Part shown: piece after piece, positions 1 through 8,071 of the stretch
Layout: each line of letters begins with the position of its first letter
Position numbering within the stretch: the stretch's first letter is position 1
DNA from: Methanosarcinales archaeon
Lineage (GTDB): Archaea > Halobacteriota > Methanosarcinia > Methanosarcinales > Methanogasteraceae
Direction: 5' to 3'
NCBI GenBank assembly: GCA_030609345.1
Contig: JAUWCK010000022.1
Location: forward strand, 1 to 9,902
DNA length: 9,902 nt
Program-made: the position numbers and the translations under genes
The notes under the pieces: model-generated
What the model was told of the DNA's origin: nothing
Seen by the model: the letters and a program-made list of their open reading frames with translations, nothing else
The model's database searches: none

Positions 1-548
1 TCTTTGATTCCAAAATCCCGATCGTATCCGCGGTCGGGCATGAGACTGATGTCACGATCTGCGATTTCGTTGCCGACCTGCGTGCGCCGACGCCATCAGC
101 GGCTGCCGAGATCGTGGTGCCTGACAGGGAGCAGCTCCGGCAGCAGATCGCGGGGCACAAGATCAGACTCGATCATGCGATCCGGCGAACGGTTGAGATG
201 TCCAGGGATCGGCTGGCGCGTGCAGAGCGTGGCGTTGTGCATCCGAGAGACCGGATCAACCAGTTACGGCAGTACATCGACGAACTGACACGGCAGATGC
301 ACACAACGGTTACGCACCGGCTACAACTGCGCAGAAAGGATCTCTCCATGCTCGGGGCGACGCTTCACGCATTAAGCCCGCTCAACCACCTGCAGCGCGG
401 ATACAGCATCGTTTTAAGGATGCCGGATCGAGCGGTAGTAAACACCATCGACGCCGTGTCAGCAGGAAGCGACCTACAGATACTGGTAACGGATGGAAAG
501 ATCGGATGCCGGGTACGTGAAATAAAGGAGGGCTGGGACCATGAGTGA
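1..548 (+). CDS. xseA: Exodeoxyribonuclease VII large subunit, 3' part
   Basis: Catalytic large subunit of exonuclease VII, which degrades single-stranded DNA from both ends into short oligonucleotides in repair and recombination. The reading frame begins at base 3, and the 5' end lies outside the window. About 181 C-terminal residues are present, against roughly 400-450 for the whole family. The first visible residues contain the family signature [14 protein letters not shown] followed by [17 protein letters not shown]. The middle is a charged, helical stretch (about residues 40-120) that fits the long coiled-coil region through which XseB subunits bind. The C-terminus has the usual short beta-rich tail after [16 protein letters not shown]. 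The stop at 546-548 lies inside xseB, an 8-base overlap typical of a co-translated pair. ExoVII is mainly bacterial and is found in only some archaea, so transfer from bacteria is likely (inference). Confidence 0.96.
   Translation, partial: FDSKIPIVSAVGHETDVTICDFVADLRAPTPSAAAEIVVPDREQLRQQIAGHKIRLDHAIRRTVEMSRDRLARAERGVVHPRDRINQLRQYIDELTRQMHTTVTHRLQLRRKDLSMLGATLHALSPLNHLQRGYSIVLRMPDRAVVNTIDAVSAGSDLQILVTDGKIGCRVREIKEGWDHE
527..532 (+). promoter_or_regulatory. Shine-Dalgarno of xseB
   Basis: GGAGGG sits inside the end of xseA, 8 bases before the xseB ATG at 541. It is one of the strongest ribosome-binding sites in the window. It fixes the xseB start and suggests xseB can be translated independently of xseA, in line with the excess of small over large subunits in ExoVII. 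Confidence 0.75.
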
Positions 549-771
549 GAATGAGGATATTACATTTGAGGATGCACTTGCCGAACTGGAAGATATCGTG
601 CATGAACTGGAGGAGTCAGGATTAACGCTCGAAGACGCTCTTTTGAAGTTCGAGACCGGAGTTAAACTCTCGAGACTCTGCAACAAGGAACTGGACGATG
701 CCGAGATGCGGATCGAGCAACTGACCGAAGGCGAGGAAGGGGTGCGAACAGAGCGAGTGGAGATCGAGTGA
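541..771 (+). CDS. xseB: Exodeoxyribonuclease VII small subunit
   Basis: Small non-catalytic subunit of ExoVII; several copies wrap the coiled-coil region of each XseA. The product is 76 residues, the usual family length. The conserved core is visible from residue 8: [19 protein letters not shown], then [16 protein letters not shown] and [13 protein letters not shown]. These form two amphipathic helices joined by a short turn. The acidic tail (residues 62-76) is variable in the family. The ATG start is set by the GGAGGG site 8 bases upstream and overlaps the xseA stop, so the two genes form one transcription unit. Identification is secure from sequence alone. Confidence 0.95.
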   Translation: MSENEDITFEDALAELEDIVHELEESGLTLEDALLKFETGVKLSRLCNKELDDAEMRIEQLTEGEEGVRTERVEIE

Positions 772-862
772 ATCGGTGCATCAGTCCCAGAACTGCAACG
801 TCTGCACATAAGTCCGCTCCGCTTATCCTGCACACCCTGCGGCGGGGCTTTATATCTTGAAG

Positions 863-2155
863 ATGACAACAACTGAATCCATAGCCGGAATCGACGTTTA
901 CCTCTCGAGTTCGCCAGGCATCGGCGGCGTAGTCCGTTCGGATGCGTCCGACTTCCGGGTTACAGAGGTCTGGGCTCCCGAAAAAGTCACGGATGCAGAA
1001 AACGGGAAGTATCTCATCGTAAAACTCACAAAGAAGAACTGGGACACTCACCATCTGATCAGGGACCTCTCGAGATGGTTCAGGGTCAGCAGATCCAGGT
1101 TCGGATGGGCTGGCACCAAGGATACGCGGGCTGTAACCACCCAGAGGATCGGTATCTGGGATCCGGATCGCGCCATCGAGGCAAAGATTCCCAATTTCCG
1201 CATCCCAAACGCCAAACTCGAGATCATCGGGCGGTCGAACCGGAAGATCAGTCTCGGCGATCTCTGCGGCAATAGGTTCAGGATCACAATACGGGGGATC
1301 GGTGAAACCGAAGAAGAAGTCAGGGATCGCGTAAATCGCGTAACCGGTGAACTCTCGCACGCGGGCGGGATGCCTAATTTTTATGGCATGCAGCGGTTCG
1401 GAACAATCCGCCCGATCACACACGAAGTTGGCAGACTCATCGTATCAGGCGATTTCAAGGGCGCGATGATGACGTACCTTGCAAAACCGTTTCCAGATGA
1501 CCGATCTTATGAAATACGCAGACGTCTGTGGGATACTCATGATTTCAAAGCGGCGCTGATCGAGTTTCCGGATCATCTGCGGTACGAGCGCGCAATGTTA
1601 AACCATCTGGTCAAACAACCGGATGATTACATCGGCGCATTTCGTGTGCTGCCAAAAAACCTTCTGAGAATGTTTACACACGCATACCAGTCATTCATAT
1701 TCAATAAAATCCTGAGTAAGCGCATAAAAGAGGAGATGCCACTAAATCAGGCAATAGTCGGGGATGTTGTATGTTTCAGAGGCGATGACGGTCTGCCAGA
1801 TGCGTCGAGGACGCAAGAAGTGACGCAGGTGGATATCGATGGCATCAACAACCTCATCCGCAAAAAACGTGCGTGGGTGACCCACTCCTTGATCGGGTAC
1901 GGCTATGAATCCAGAGACGGGATTGAGGGCGTGGTGTTATCCGACCTCGGGATCGATCTCCCTGAGTTGACTCGCGGGTTTGAGGTCGCAGAGATGCCAG
2001 AACTTGCTTCGAAGGGTGGATGCCGGGCGGTTGCGATAGGTGTCGATCCGGTCTTCGATGTGAGCGCGGATGATGGGATACGTGTAACTGCTGAGTTCTT
2101 TCTGCCGAAGGGCTGCTACGCCACAGTTCTGCTGCGCGAGTATATGAAGGATTGA
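863..2155 (+). CDS. truD: tRNA pseudouridine(13) synthase TruD family
   Basis: Isomerises uridine to pseudouridine in tRNA (position 13 in Escherichia coli; archaeal members may have other or broader targets). The product is 430 residues from ATG 863; an in-frame TTG at 857 would add two. Family motifs in order: GIGGVVRSDASDFRVTE near the N-terminus; the catalytic motif RFGWAGTKDTRAVT with the nucleophilic aspartate at residue 87; NRFRITIRG near 140; and the active-site segment GMPNFYGMQRFGTIRPITHEVG near 170-190. A large middle segment follows, consistent with the TRUD insertion domain. The C-terminus returns to the catalytic fold with FFLPKGCYATVLLREYM. ATG 863 was chosen because the conserved GIDVYLS start follows directly. 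No good Shine-Dalgarno is seen. It lies 91 bases after xseB on the same strand, either in the same operon or behind its own promoter. Assignment to the TruD family is firm; the substrate position is inferred. Confidence 0.95.
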   Translation: MTTTESIAGIDVYLSSSPGIGGVVRSDASDFRVTEVWAPEKVTDAENGKYLIVKLTKKNWDTHHLIRDLSRWFRVSRSRFGWAGTKDTRAVTTQRIGIWDPDRAIEAKIPNFRIPNAKLEIIGRSNRKISLGDLCGNRFRITIRGIGETEEEVRDRVNRVTGELSHAGGMPNFYGMQRFGTIRPITHEVGRLIVSGDFKGAMMTYLAKPFPDDRSYEIRRRLWDTHDFKAALIEFPDHLRYERAMLNHLVKQPDDYIGAFRVLPKNLLRMFTHAYQSFIFNKILSKRIKEEMPLNQAIVGDVVCFRGDDGLPDASRTQEVTQVDIDGINNLIRKKRAWVTHSLIGYGYESRDGIEGVVLSDLGIDLPELTRGFEVAEMPELASKGGCRAVAIGVDPVFDVSADDGIRVTAEFFLPKGCYATVLLREYMKD

Positions 2156-2163
2156 CGTGCCTA

Positions 2164-2177
2164 TTTTTTGTGATTTT
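2164..2177 (+). terminator. T-rich terminator after truD
   Basis: A run of six T (2164-2169) followed closely by a TTTT run (2174-2177) begins 8 bases after the truD stop, in the 61-base gap between two convergent genes. Archaeal RNA polymerase can terminate at short T tracts without a hairpin, and no stable stem precedes it. On the opposite strand no comparable T run follows the convergent gene. Confidence 0.45.
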
Positions 2178-2216
2178 CCCGAAATTGATTCAGGAAAACA
2201 GGCGCAGTCATTCGCT

Positions 2217-4325
2217 CTACACATCCAGGAACTCAACCGTTGTGCTGCCTTTAAGTTTCACAATCTTCCAGTACTCTGCCTCTGCCTTCACAGTTGCAGT
2301 TCCGCGTGACGTGGAGGATATTAGAGTGGACGTGACAGAAGCACATCTTGCAGGTATCTTGACAGGACTCTCTATCGTTCCGATGTCAGCCTCCAGAACG
2401 ACCGTTATCTCCTCTGGAACTGGGATTGGTATCTCGTTATCGTCTTTTGTCACTATCTCTATCTTTATCGTTGATCTCGATTCACCGTCTGCTACGATCT
2501 CGGCTGGATCTGCTGAGAGCTTCAGTTTGACTTCAGGCATCCTGGTCAGATCACGGTGGACAGGGGTCATTTGGTTGGCGAAGACGGTTGCATTTTTTTC
2601 GTAGCCGAAATAGCCGCGTTTTAAAAATAGAACCGTGTGAGAACCTATCAGGACGTTATCTACCGTTTTCGGCGATCTGCCCTTGTATCTCACGTCTACG
2701 AATACCATAGCGTCTGTGGGGTCAGAAGTCGCATGTATCGAGCCGCGTTTATCTTTATCTTTATCTTCTTCCGATTCGTTTTCATCCTCATTTTTATTCA
2801 TGTTAGGGTCTGGCTTGGGGACTGGCGGCTTTCTAAACGCATAATATATCAAAAGAGCGCCTGCAACCAGTACTGCTATCGCCGCCAGAACATCTGGTAT
2901 AACCGGTTTAGTGGGGAATTCGATCCTCACCACGTCCAGTTCCGCTCCGACCTCTTCTGACCATATCCCGCCATCGCCCCTGACCGCAAAACGGTACACT
3001 CCTGCCTGAACCTCGTCGGGTTCGAGCGTGAGCTGTGACGAACCGCCGGAATACAGGCGTATACTTCCGTCAGGAAGCGTCCATCTACACTCGACCACTT
3101 CGCCGCCCTCCGCCCCCTCGCCCCAGCCCTCAAGCGTCACGCTCTCGCCCTCGTATACCGGATTCGGGTATATCTCCATGTATACGGTCGGGGGCATCTC
3201 CCGCGGAACAGTGATCAGATCAGAGACCGACCCATCCCCTGCCCGATCCCCGATCTCTGCTTCGGCGTATATGGTGTACGTCGTTTCCGTACGGACTGCT
3301 GGCGCGGTGAAAATCGAGACGAACTCACCATCACGGTCAGTCACTCCCTCGTCTGGATGGAGACTGCCAGTCGTGGCTGAGAGATATACGAATGCATCTT
3401 GTACAGGATCGCCATCTGCGGTGACCAGAACCGCTACCTCATTTGATTCACCTGATGGTACCGGATCGGTGAAAATCGAGACAGATAGAGGCGGCAAGAC
3501 CTCCTCGACTGTGATAACCTCACTTCTCTCGTTATTCGCTTCGTTTGACTCTGCTATCTTGCTTGCAGCATCTATCGTTGCTGTTATCTCAAACTCCCCG
3601 GGCTCTTCAAATATGATCGGCTCAAAGTAAACTGTCGCCGCCTCGCCGGATTTCAGCGGGCGAACCTGGCGGCTAAGATCGCAACAGCCCCGGAGCATCA
3701 GGTGAACCCATTCCAGCGACGGAGCCCCGATGTTCCTCGCGACAACTGCAACAGTCACAGGCTCGCCAATCTCCGGGAGCGAGGGGTTCCAGAATATCTC
3801 TTCGACTGTTAAGTCGGGTTGGATTCTGGCTGTTAAATAACAAGCATGCCACTCATCCGGAGCGGAACGTTTGGTGGGAAATTCCACGTCGCCCGTTTTG
3901 ATATGGTATGATGGCCAAAATATCCATTCTCCTTCCTTATCTACAGTCGTGCTCGCTTGTACGCTTATGCCCTCACCCGCAGGTAACTGATAATACTGAT
4001 GTGTATGTCCGAAGCTTCTATCGATGCCATCAGGGTCTCTTGCTGCCACAAACGCGCCCTGCTCGCCGAACTGTGTCAGACTTTGGGTAGCCTTCAGCGT
4101 AAATGACACAGTCACGGTGTCGCCCACTTTCAGAGGTTCCGGTCCGGATACTTCAAAGTCAGAAAGCACCAGATAGTCATCCGCCGAATCCGGACCGCTG
4201 TACGAGCAGAGAAGGGCAGCCTCTGCAGGGAGCGCATGGGATAAGAGCAGCACTGCGAGTAGAATGGCTGATTTAACGTTTCCCGGGGGTACTATCAGTC
4301 TTTTTTGCATAGGAACCTGCACCAT
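2217..4325 (-). CDS. Membrane-anchored CARDB / Ig-like / PEGA multidomain protein
   Basis: Protein of unknown function, 702 residues from ATG 4325. Visible parts: a signal peptide (about 6-36) with basic n-region, hydrophobic core SAILLAVLLLSHAL and an AEA cleavage-like site. An N-terminal beta domain follows (about 40-168). A CARDB-type adhesion domain (about 170-275) carries the typical EIGEPVTVAVVARNIG start and ESNEANN end. An invasin-like Ig domain (about 280-373) and another Ig-like domain (about 379-465) come next. One transmembrane helix lies at 476-497, followed by a basic-proline and then a highly acidic linker rich in N, E, D and K. A PEGA domain (about 527-595) and a C-terminal invasin-like Ig domain (about 597-702) end the protein. 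The positive-inside rule would put PEGA and the last domain in the cytoplasm. The ATG at 4325 overlaps the upstream phosphoesterase stop as TGATG, suggesting coupled translation; ATG 4310 (MQKRL) is an alternative start just before the signal peptide. Domain calls are by pattern; the function is not inferable. Confidence 0.85.
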   Translation of the reverse strand: MVQVPMQKRLIVPPGNVKSAILLAVLLLSHALPAEAALLCSYSGPDSADDYLVLSDFEVSGPEPLKVGDTVTVSFTLKATQSLTQFGEQGAFVAARDPDGIDRSFGHTHQYYQLPAGEGISVQASTTVDKEGEWIFWPSYHIKTGDVEFPTKRSAPDEWHACYLTARIQPDLTVEEIFWNPSLPEIGEPVTVAVVARNIGAPSLEWVHLMLRGCCDLSRQVRPLKSGEAATVYFEPIIFEEPGEFEITATIDAASKIAESNEANNERSEVITVEEVLPPLSVSIFTDPVPSGESNEVAVLVTADGDPVQDAFVYLSATTGSLHPDEGVTDRDGEFVSIFTAPAVRTETTYTIYAEAEIGDRAGDGSVSDLITVPREMPPTVYMEIYPNPVYEGESVTLEGWGEGAEGGEVVECRWTLPDGSIRLYSGGSSQLTLEPDEVQAGVYRFAVRGDGGIWSEEVGAELDVVRIEFPTKPVIPDVLAAIAVLVAGALLIYYAFRKPPVPKPDPNMNKNEDENESEEDKDKDKRGSIHATSDPTDAMVFVDVRYKGRSPKTVDNVLIGSHTVLFLKRGYFGYEKNATVFANQMTPVHRDLTRMPEVKLKLSADPAEIVADGESRSTIKIEIVTKDDNEIPIPVPEEITVVLEADIGTIESPVKIPARCASVTSTLISSTSRGTATVKAEAEYWKIVKLKGSTTVEFLDV

Positions 4326-5092
4326 CAATAACTCTTGAGCGCTACTCCGCTCTCGTCGATCTCCAGATAATCCGTAGAACCCTCCACCCATGAACCAGTG
4401 TTTGCGATATTCTTTTCCATCTTGACGAACGGCTCGTGCGTATGCCCGTATATCAAGAATTCGCCCGCGTATCTTCCGGTGGTCAACTGGGCAGCATATC
4501 CTTCGAGTTTTTTCAGATCCCTTTTGTCAGGCGGGGAGACAGTCTCACCTATTATCTCGCTGACCCAATTCGGGCGACCGATGAGATTTCTGATCCTGTC
4601 GATGACCTTTCCACCCTCGCATACCCTCTTCCAGACCGCATCAGCGACCCGCCCGACATCATCCCCTGCTACACACATCTCATCTGCAAACATCTCATAC
4701 GCAGTCAGAGTCCCGAATCGCTTGTATTCAAGCTGGTATCCGTGTATAAATCGATATGTGGTCTCGCCGTATCTGATGCTCAGGTCATAATTAAGATCGA
4801 ATATGGAACCAAAATAAGATTTGGGAAATCGTATCAGATGAAAGTCATGGTTACCCAACACATAAGAGACGTTTATCTCAGGTTCGAGACTCATAAGTTT
4901 CTGAATCACGTCGATATTCTCAAGCAATACTCCGACAGGATCTCTTCTCCAGAAATCAAGTATATCGCCCAAAAGAACAAAATGATCGACATCGTTTTCC
5001 AGATTCTCGATGAAATTTATGAACCTGTACCGGTTACTGAGTTCCGTTCCCAGATGCACGTCTGAAACAACTATACACTTCTTTTCGCTCAT
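4325..5092 (-). CDS. Calcineurin-like (LpxH-like) metallophosphoesterase
   Basis: Probable cytoplasmic phosphohydrolase with a two-metal centre, 255 residues, resembling the UDP-2,3-diacylglucosamine hydrolase-like branch of the calcineurin superfamily. All metal-ligand motifs are visible: SDVHLG (D11, H13), LGDILDFW (D43), LGNHDF (N81, H82, D83), FIHG (H117) and YGHTHEP (H217, H219), followed by the usual NTGSW. About 70 residues between FIHG and GHTH form a helical cap with basic and acidic patches, which probably sets the substrate. Archaea do not make lipid A, so the LpxH substrate is unlikely; an isoprenoid-linked or nucleotide-linked phosphate ester is a guess only. It is the first gene of a two-gene minus-strand unit, its stop overlapping the next start by one base. 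No clear Shine-Dalgarno precedes the ATG at 5092. The catalytic class is secure and the substrate unknown. Confidence 0.9.
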   Translation of the reverse strand: MSEKKCIVVSDVHLGTELSNRYRFINFIENLENDVDHFVLLGDILDFWRRDPVGVLLENIDVIQKLMSLEPEINVSYVLGNHDFHLIRFPKSYFGSIFDLNYDLSIRYGETTYRFIHGYQLEYKRFGTLTAYEMFADEMCVAGDDVGRVADAVWKRVCEGGKVIDRIRNLIGRPNWVSEIIGETVSPPDKRDLKKLEGYAAQLTTGRYAGEFLIYGHTHEPFVKMEKNIANTGSWVEGSTDYLEIDESGVALKSY

Positions 5093-5165
5093 TGTTTGCC
5101 CCGTATCACACTTTTGACCGTGGTCGCGCTACCATGTAATCGGGCAGAGCGTTCATAAGACGGTA

Positions 5166-5224
5166 AGAAACATTGTTCAGAAACATTGTTCAGACGCATT
5201 GTTCAGAAACACATGTTCCGAAAC
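5166..5224 (+). repeat. 13-bp tandem operator-like repeats
   Basis: Two exact copies of AGAAACATTGTTC (5166-5178, 5179-5191) are followed by AGACGCATTGTTC (5192-5204) and AGAAACACATGTTC (5205-5218). A last GAAAC half follows at 5220-5224. The spacing is 13, 13, 13 and then 14 bases. Each unit holds an AACA/TGTT inverted pair (AACA-T-TGTT; AACA-CA-TGTT in the last), and the same halves also pair across unit junctions as TGTTCAGAAACA. The array ends just upstream of the AT-rich element before the winged-helix gene at 5257 and about 75 bases upstream of the divergent phosphoesterase. This is the position and symmetry expected of a multimeric regulator site. There are no spacers, so it is not a CRISPR array. 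Confidence 0.7.
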
Positions 5225-5239
5225 TATTAGATAATATAA
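5225..5239 (+). promoter_or_regulatory. Probable TATA region of the winged-helix gene
   Basis: An AT-only stretch except for one G (TATTAGATAATATAA) lies 18-32 bases before the ATG at 5257. With the archaeal spacing of about 25 bases from TATA centre to start, transcription would begin close to the ATG, giving a leaderless or near-leaderless mRNA. This agrees with the lack of any Shine-Dalgarno there. The repeat array abuts its upstream edge. Confidence 0.5.
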
Positions 5240-5256
5240 CGACAGATACCTTATCG

Positions 5257-5481
5257 ATGACAACAGCATTTAGGGTATCTGGGGAGATACTGGAATACAT
5301 AAAAACAGGCGACTGGATCGCGGTCGGAGAGATCAGCGAGCAGGTCGGCATTGCCCCTGAGAAGTCAATTAAAATTCTTGATTTCCTCTCCGAATTCGGG
5401 CTTATAGAGTTTGGTTCTGACAACACGCAAATCAGAATCACCGATCTCGGAGAGAGATTTCTCGAATTGCCAGAGATCTAA
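5257..5481 (+). CDS. Small winged-helix DNA-binding protein
   Basis: Putative transcription regulator of 74 residues, essentially one winged-helix domain. The pattern is helix 1 (SGEILEYIKTGDW), then VGEISEQVGIAPEKSIKILDFLSEFGLIEF as the helix-turn-helix with the recognition helix, and a wing strand (NTQIRITDLGERFLELPEI) ending the fold. ATG 5257 was chosen because the domain begins right after it; the only upstream in-frame option is a TTG at 5173 inside the repeat array, which would translate repeats. No ligand-binding domain, cysteines or membrane segment is present, so it probably acts as a dimer or with a partner. The tandem repeats immediately upstream suggest autoregulation (inference). 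Its stop overlaps by 4 bases the stop of the convergent minus-strand winged-helix gene. Family assignment beyond winged helix is not possible by eye. Confidence 0.75.
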   Translation: MTTAFRVSGEILEYIKTGDWIAVGEISEQVGIAPEKSIKILDFLSEFGLIEFGSDNTQIRITDLGERFLELPEI

Positions 5482-5705
5482 ATCTGCAATTCTTTAGCCT
5501 TCTCCAGAAATGTCTTTCCCTCTCCGGTTATCTCATAGCGGCTGCTGTCTGTTCTAACAAGTCCCTTTTCCAGCAGCAAATCGAGATATTTTGTCGCAAG
5601 ATTGAAATTCAGGTTTGCTTTGTACACGATCTTCGTTTTGGTTGCGCCACCTGACACCACATCAAGAATCGCAATAACGATATCGAATTTGCTTCTTCGT
5701 TTCAC
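5478..5705 (-). CDS. Winged-helix protein, archaeal ArnR1-like family
   Basis: Putative DNA-binding regulator of 75 residues, of the small archaeal winged-helix group (COG3432-like, ArnR1-like fold). The characteristic order is KRRSKFDIVIAILDVVSGGA, then TKTKIVYKANLNFNLATKYLDLLLEKGLV (helix-turn-helix plus recognition helix), and RYEITGEGKTFLEKAKEL as wing and last helix. The start is GTG 5705: no ATG is available, GGAGGTG lies 6 bases upstream, and KRRSK is the usual family beginning. Longer GTG starts at 5720 or 5714 would place that ribosome site inside the coding region. It converges on the other winged-helix gene and lies 96 bases downstream of cdc48 on the same strand. A TATA-like ATTTTAATA on the minus strand (about 5780-5789) could give it its own promoter. 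The target genes are unknown. Confidence 0.85.
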   Translation of the reverse strand: MKRRSKFDIVIAILDVVSGGATKTKIVYKANLNFNLATKYLDLLLEKGLVRTDSSRYEITGEGKTFLEKAKELQI

Positions 5706-5711
5706 GATGCA

Positions 5712-5718
5712 CACCTCC
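5712..5718 (-). promoter_or_regulatory. Shine-Dalgarno fixing the GTG 5705 start
   Basis: GGAGGTG on the minus strand is a full match to the anti-Shine-Dalgarno core, with a 6-base spacer to GTG 5705. It decides between three possible GTG starts and is the strongest ribosome-binding site on this strand. The neighbouring cdc48 and winged-helix genes lack one. Confidence 0.75.
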
Positions 5719-5801
5719 ACACCGTTTCTCTCTGATACTGCGAACTCAAGCTTCCGGTGACGTTAGGTATGCCCTCTAACTATTAAAATCTATCGCACCC
5801 C

Positions 5802-7994
<2,193 letters not shown>

Positions 7995-8006
7995 TTATTT
8001 GTATTA
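7995..8006 (-). promoter_or_regulatory. TATA-like element of cdc48
   Basis: On the minus strand the stretch reads TAATACAAATAA, centred about 27 bases before the ATG at 7973. It lies in the 98-base gap after the HEAT-repeat gene. At normal archaeal spacing transcription would start at or within a few bases of the ATG, consistent with the missing ribosome site. This argues that cdc48 has its own promoter instead of relying on read-through from the upstream gene. Confidence 0.5.
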
Positions 8007-8071
8007 CTTTCGGCAGTACCCCCGAACCGAACCACGTAATGGAAAACATCGGGATCGTTAGACCAAACTCT

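Noticed and set aside
4..288. Plus-strand frame starting at the window edge
   Set aside because: It is out of frame with XseA, whose signature is visible in the frame beginning at base 3.
662..1423. Long open frame on the minus strand opposite truD and the end of xseB
   Set aside because: The plus strand codes for clear TruD motifs throughout; the antisense product is Arg/Pro/Cys-rich with no recognisable domain.
2749..2776. Simple repeat of TCTTTA units in the minus-strand gene
   Set aside because: It encodes the DKDKDK part of the charged linker after the transmembrane helix, so it is explained as low-complexity coding sequence.
3028..3630. 200-codon plus-strand frame opposite the CARDB/Ig region
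   Set aside because: Ser/Thr/Pro-rich composition expected from the antisense of Ig-like coding; the minus-strand frame is the real gene.
5110..5140. Short inverted pair TGGT/ACCA in the divergent gap, considered as a hairpin
   Set aside because: The stem is only four to five base pairs with a wobble; it is not distinguishable from chance.
5166..5224. CRISPR-like repeats
   Set aside because: Units are 13 bases, directly abutting and without unique spacers; no cas genes are nearby.
5173..5256. N-terminal extension of the plus-strand winged-helix gene from TTG 5173
   Set aside because: The extension would translate the tandem repeats and AT-rich promoter, adds no domain, and has no ribosome site; ATG 5257 fits better.
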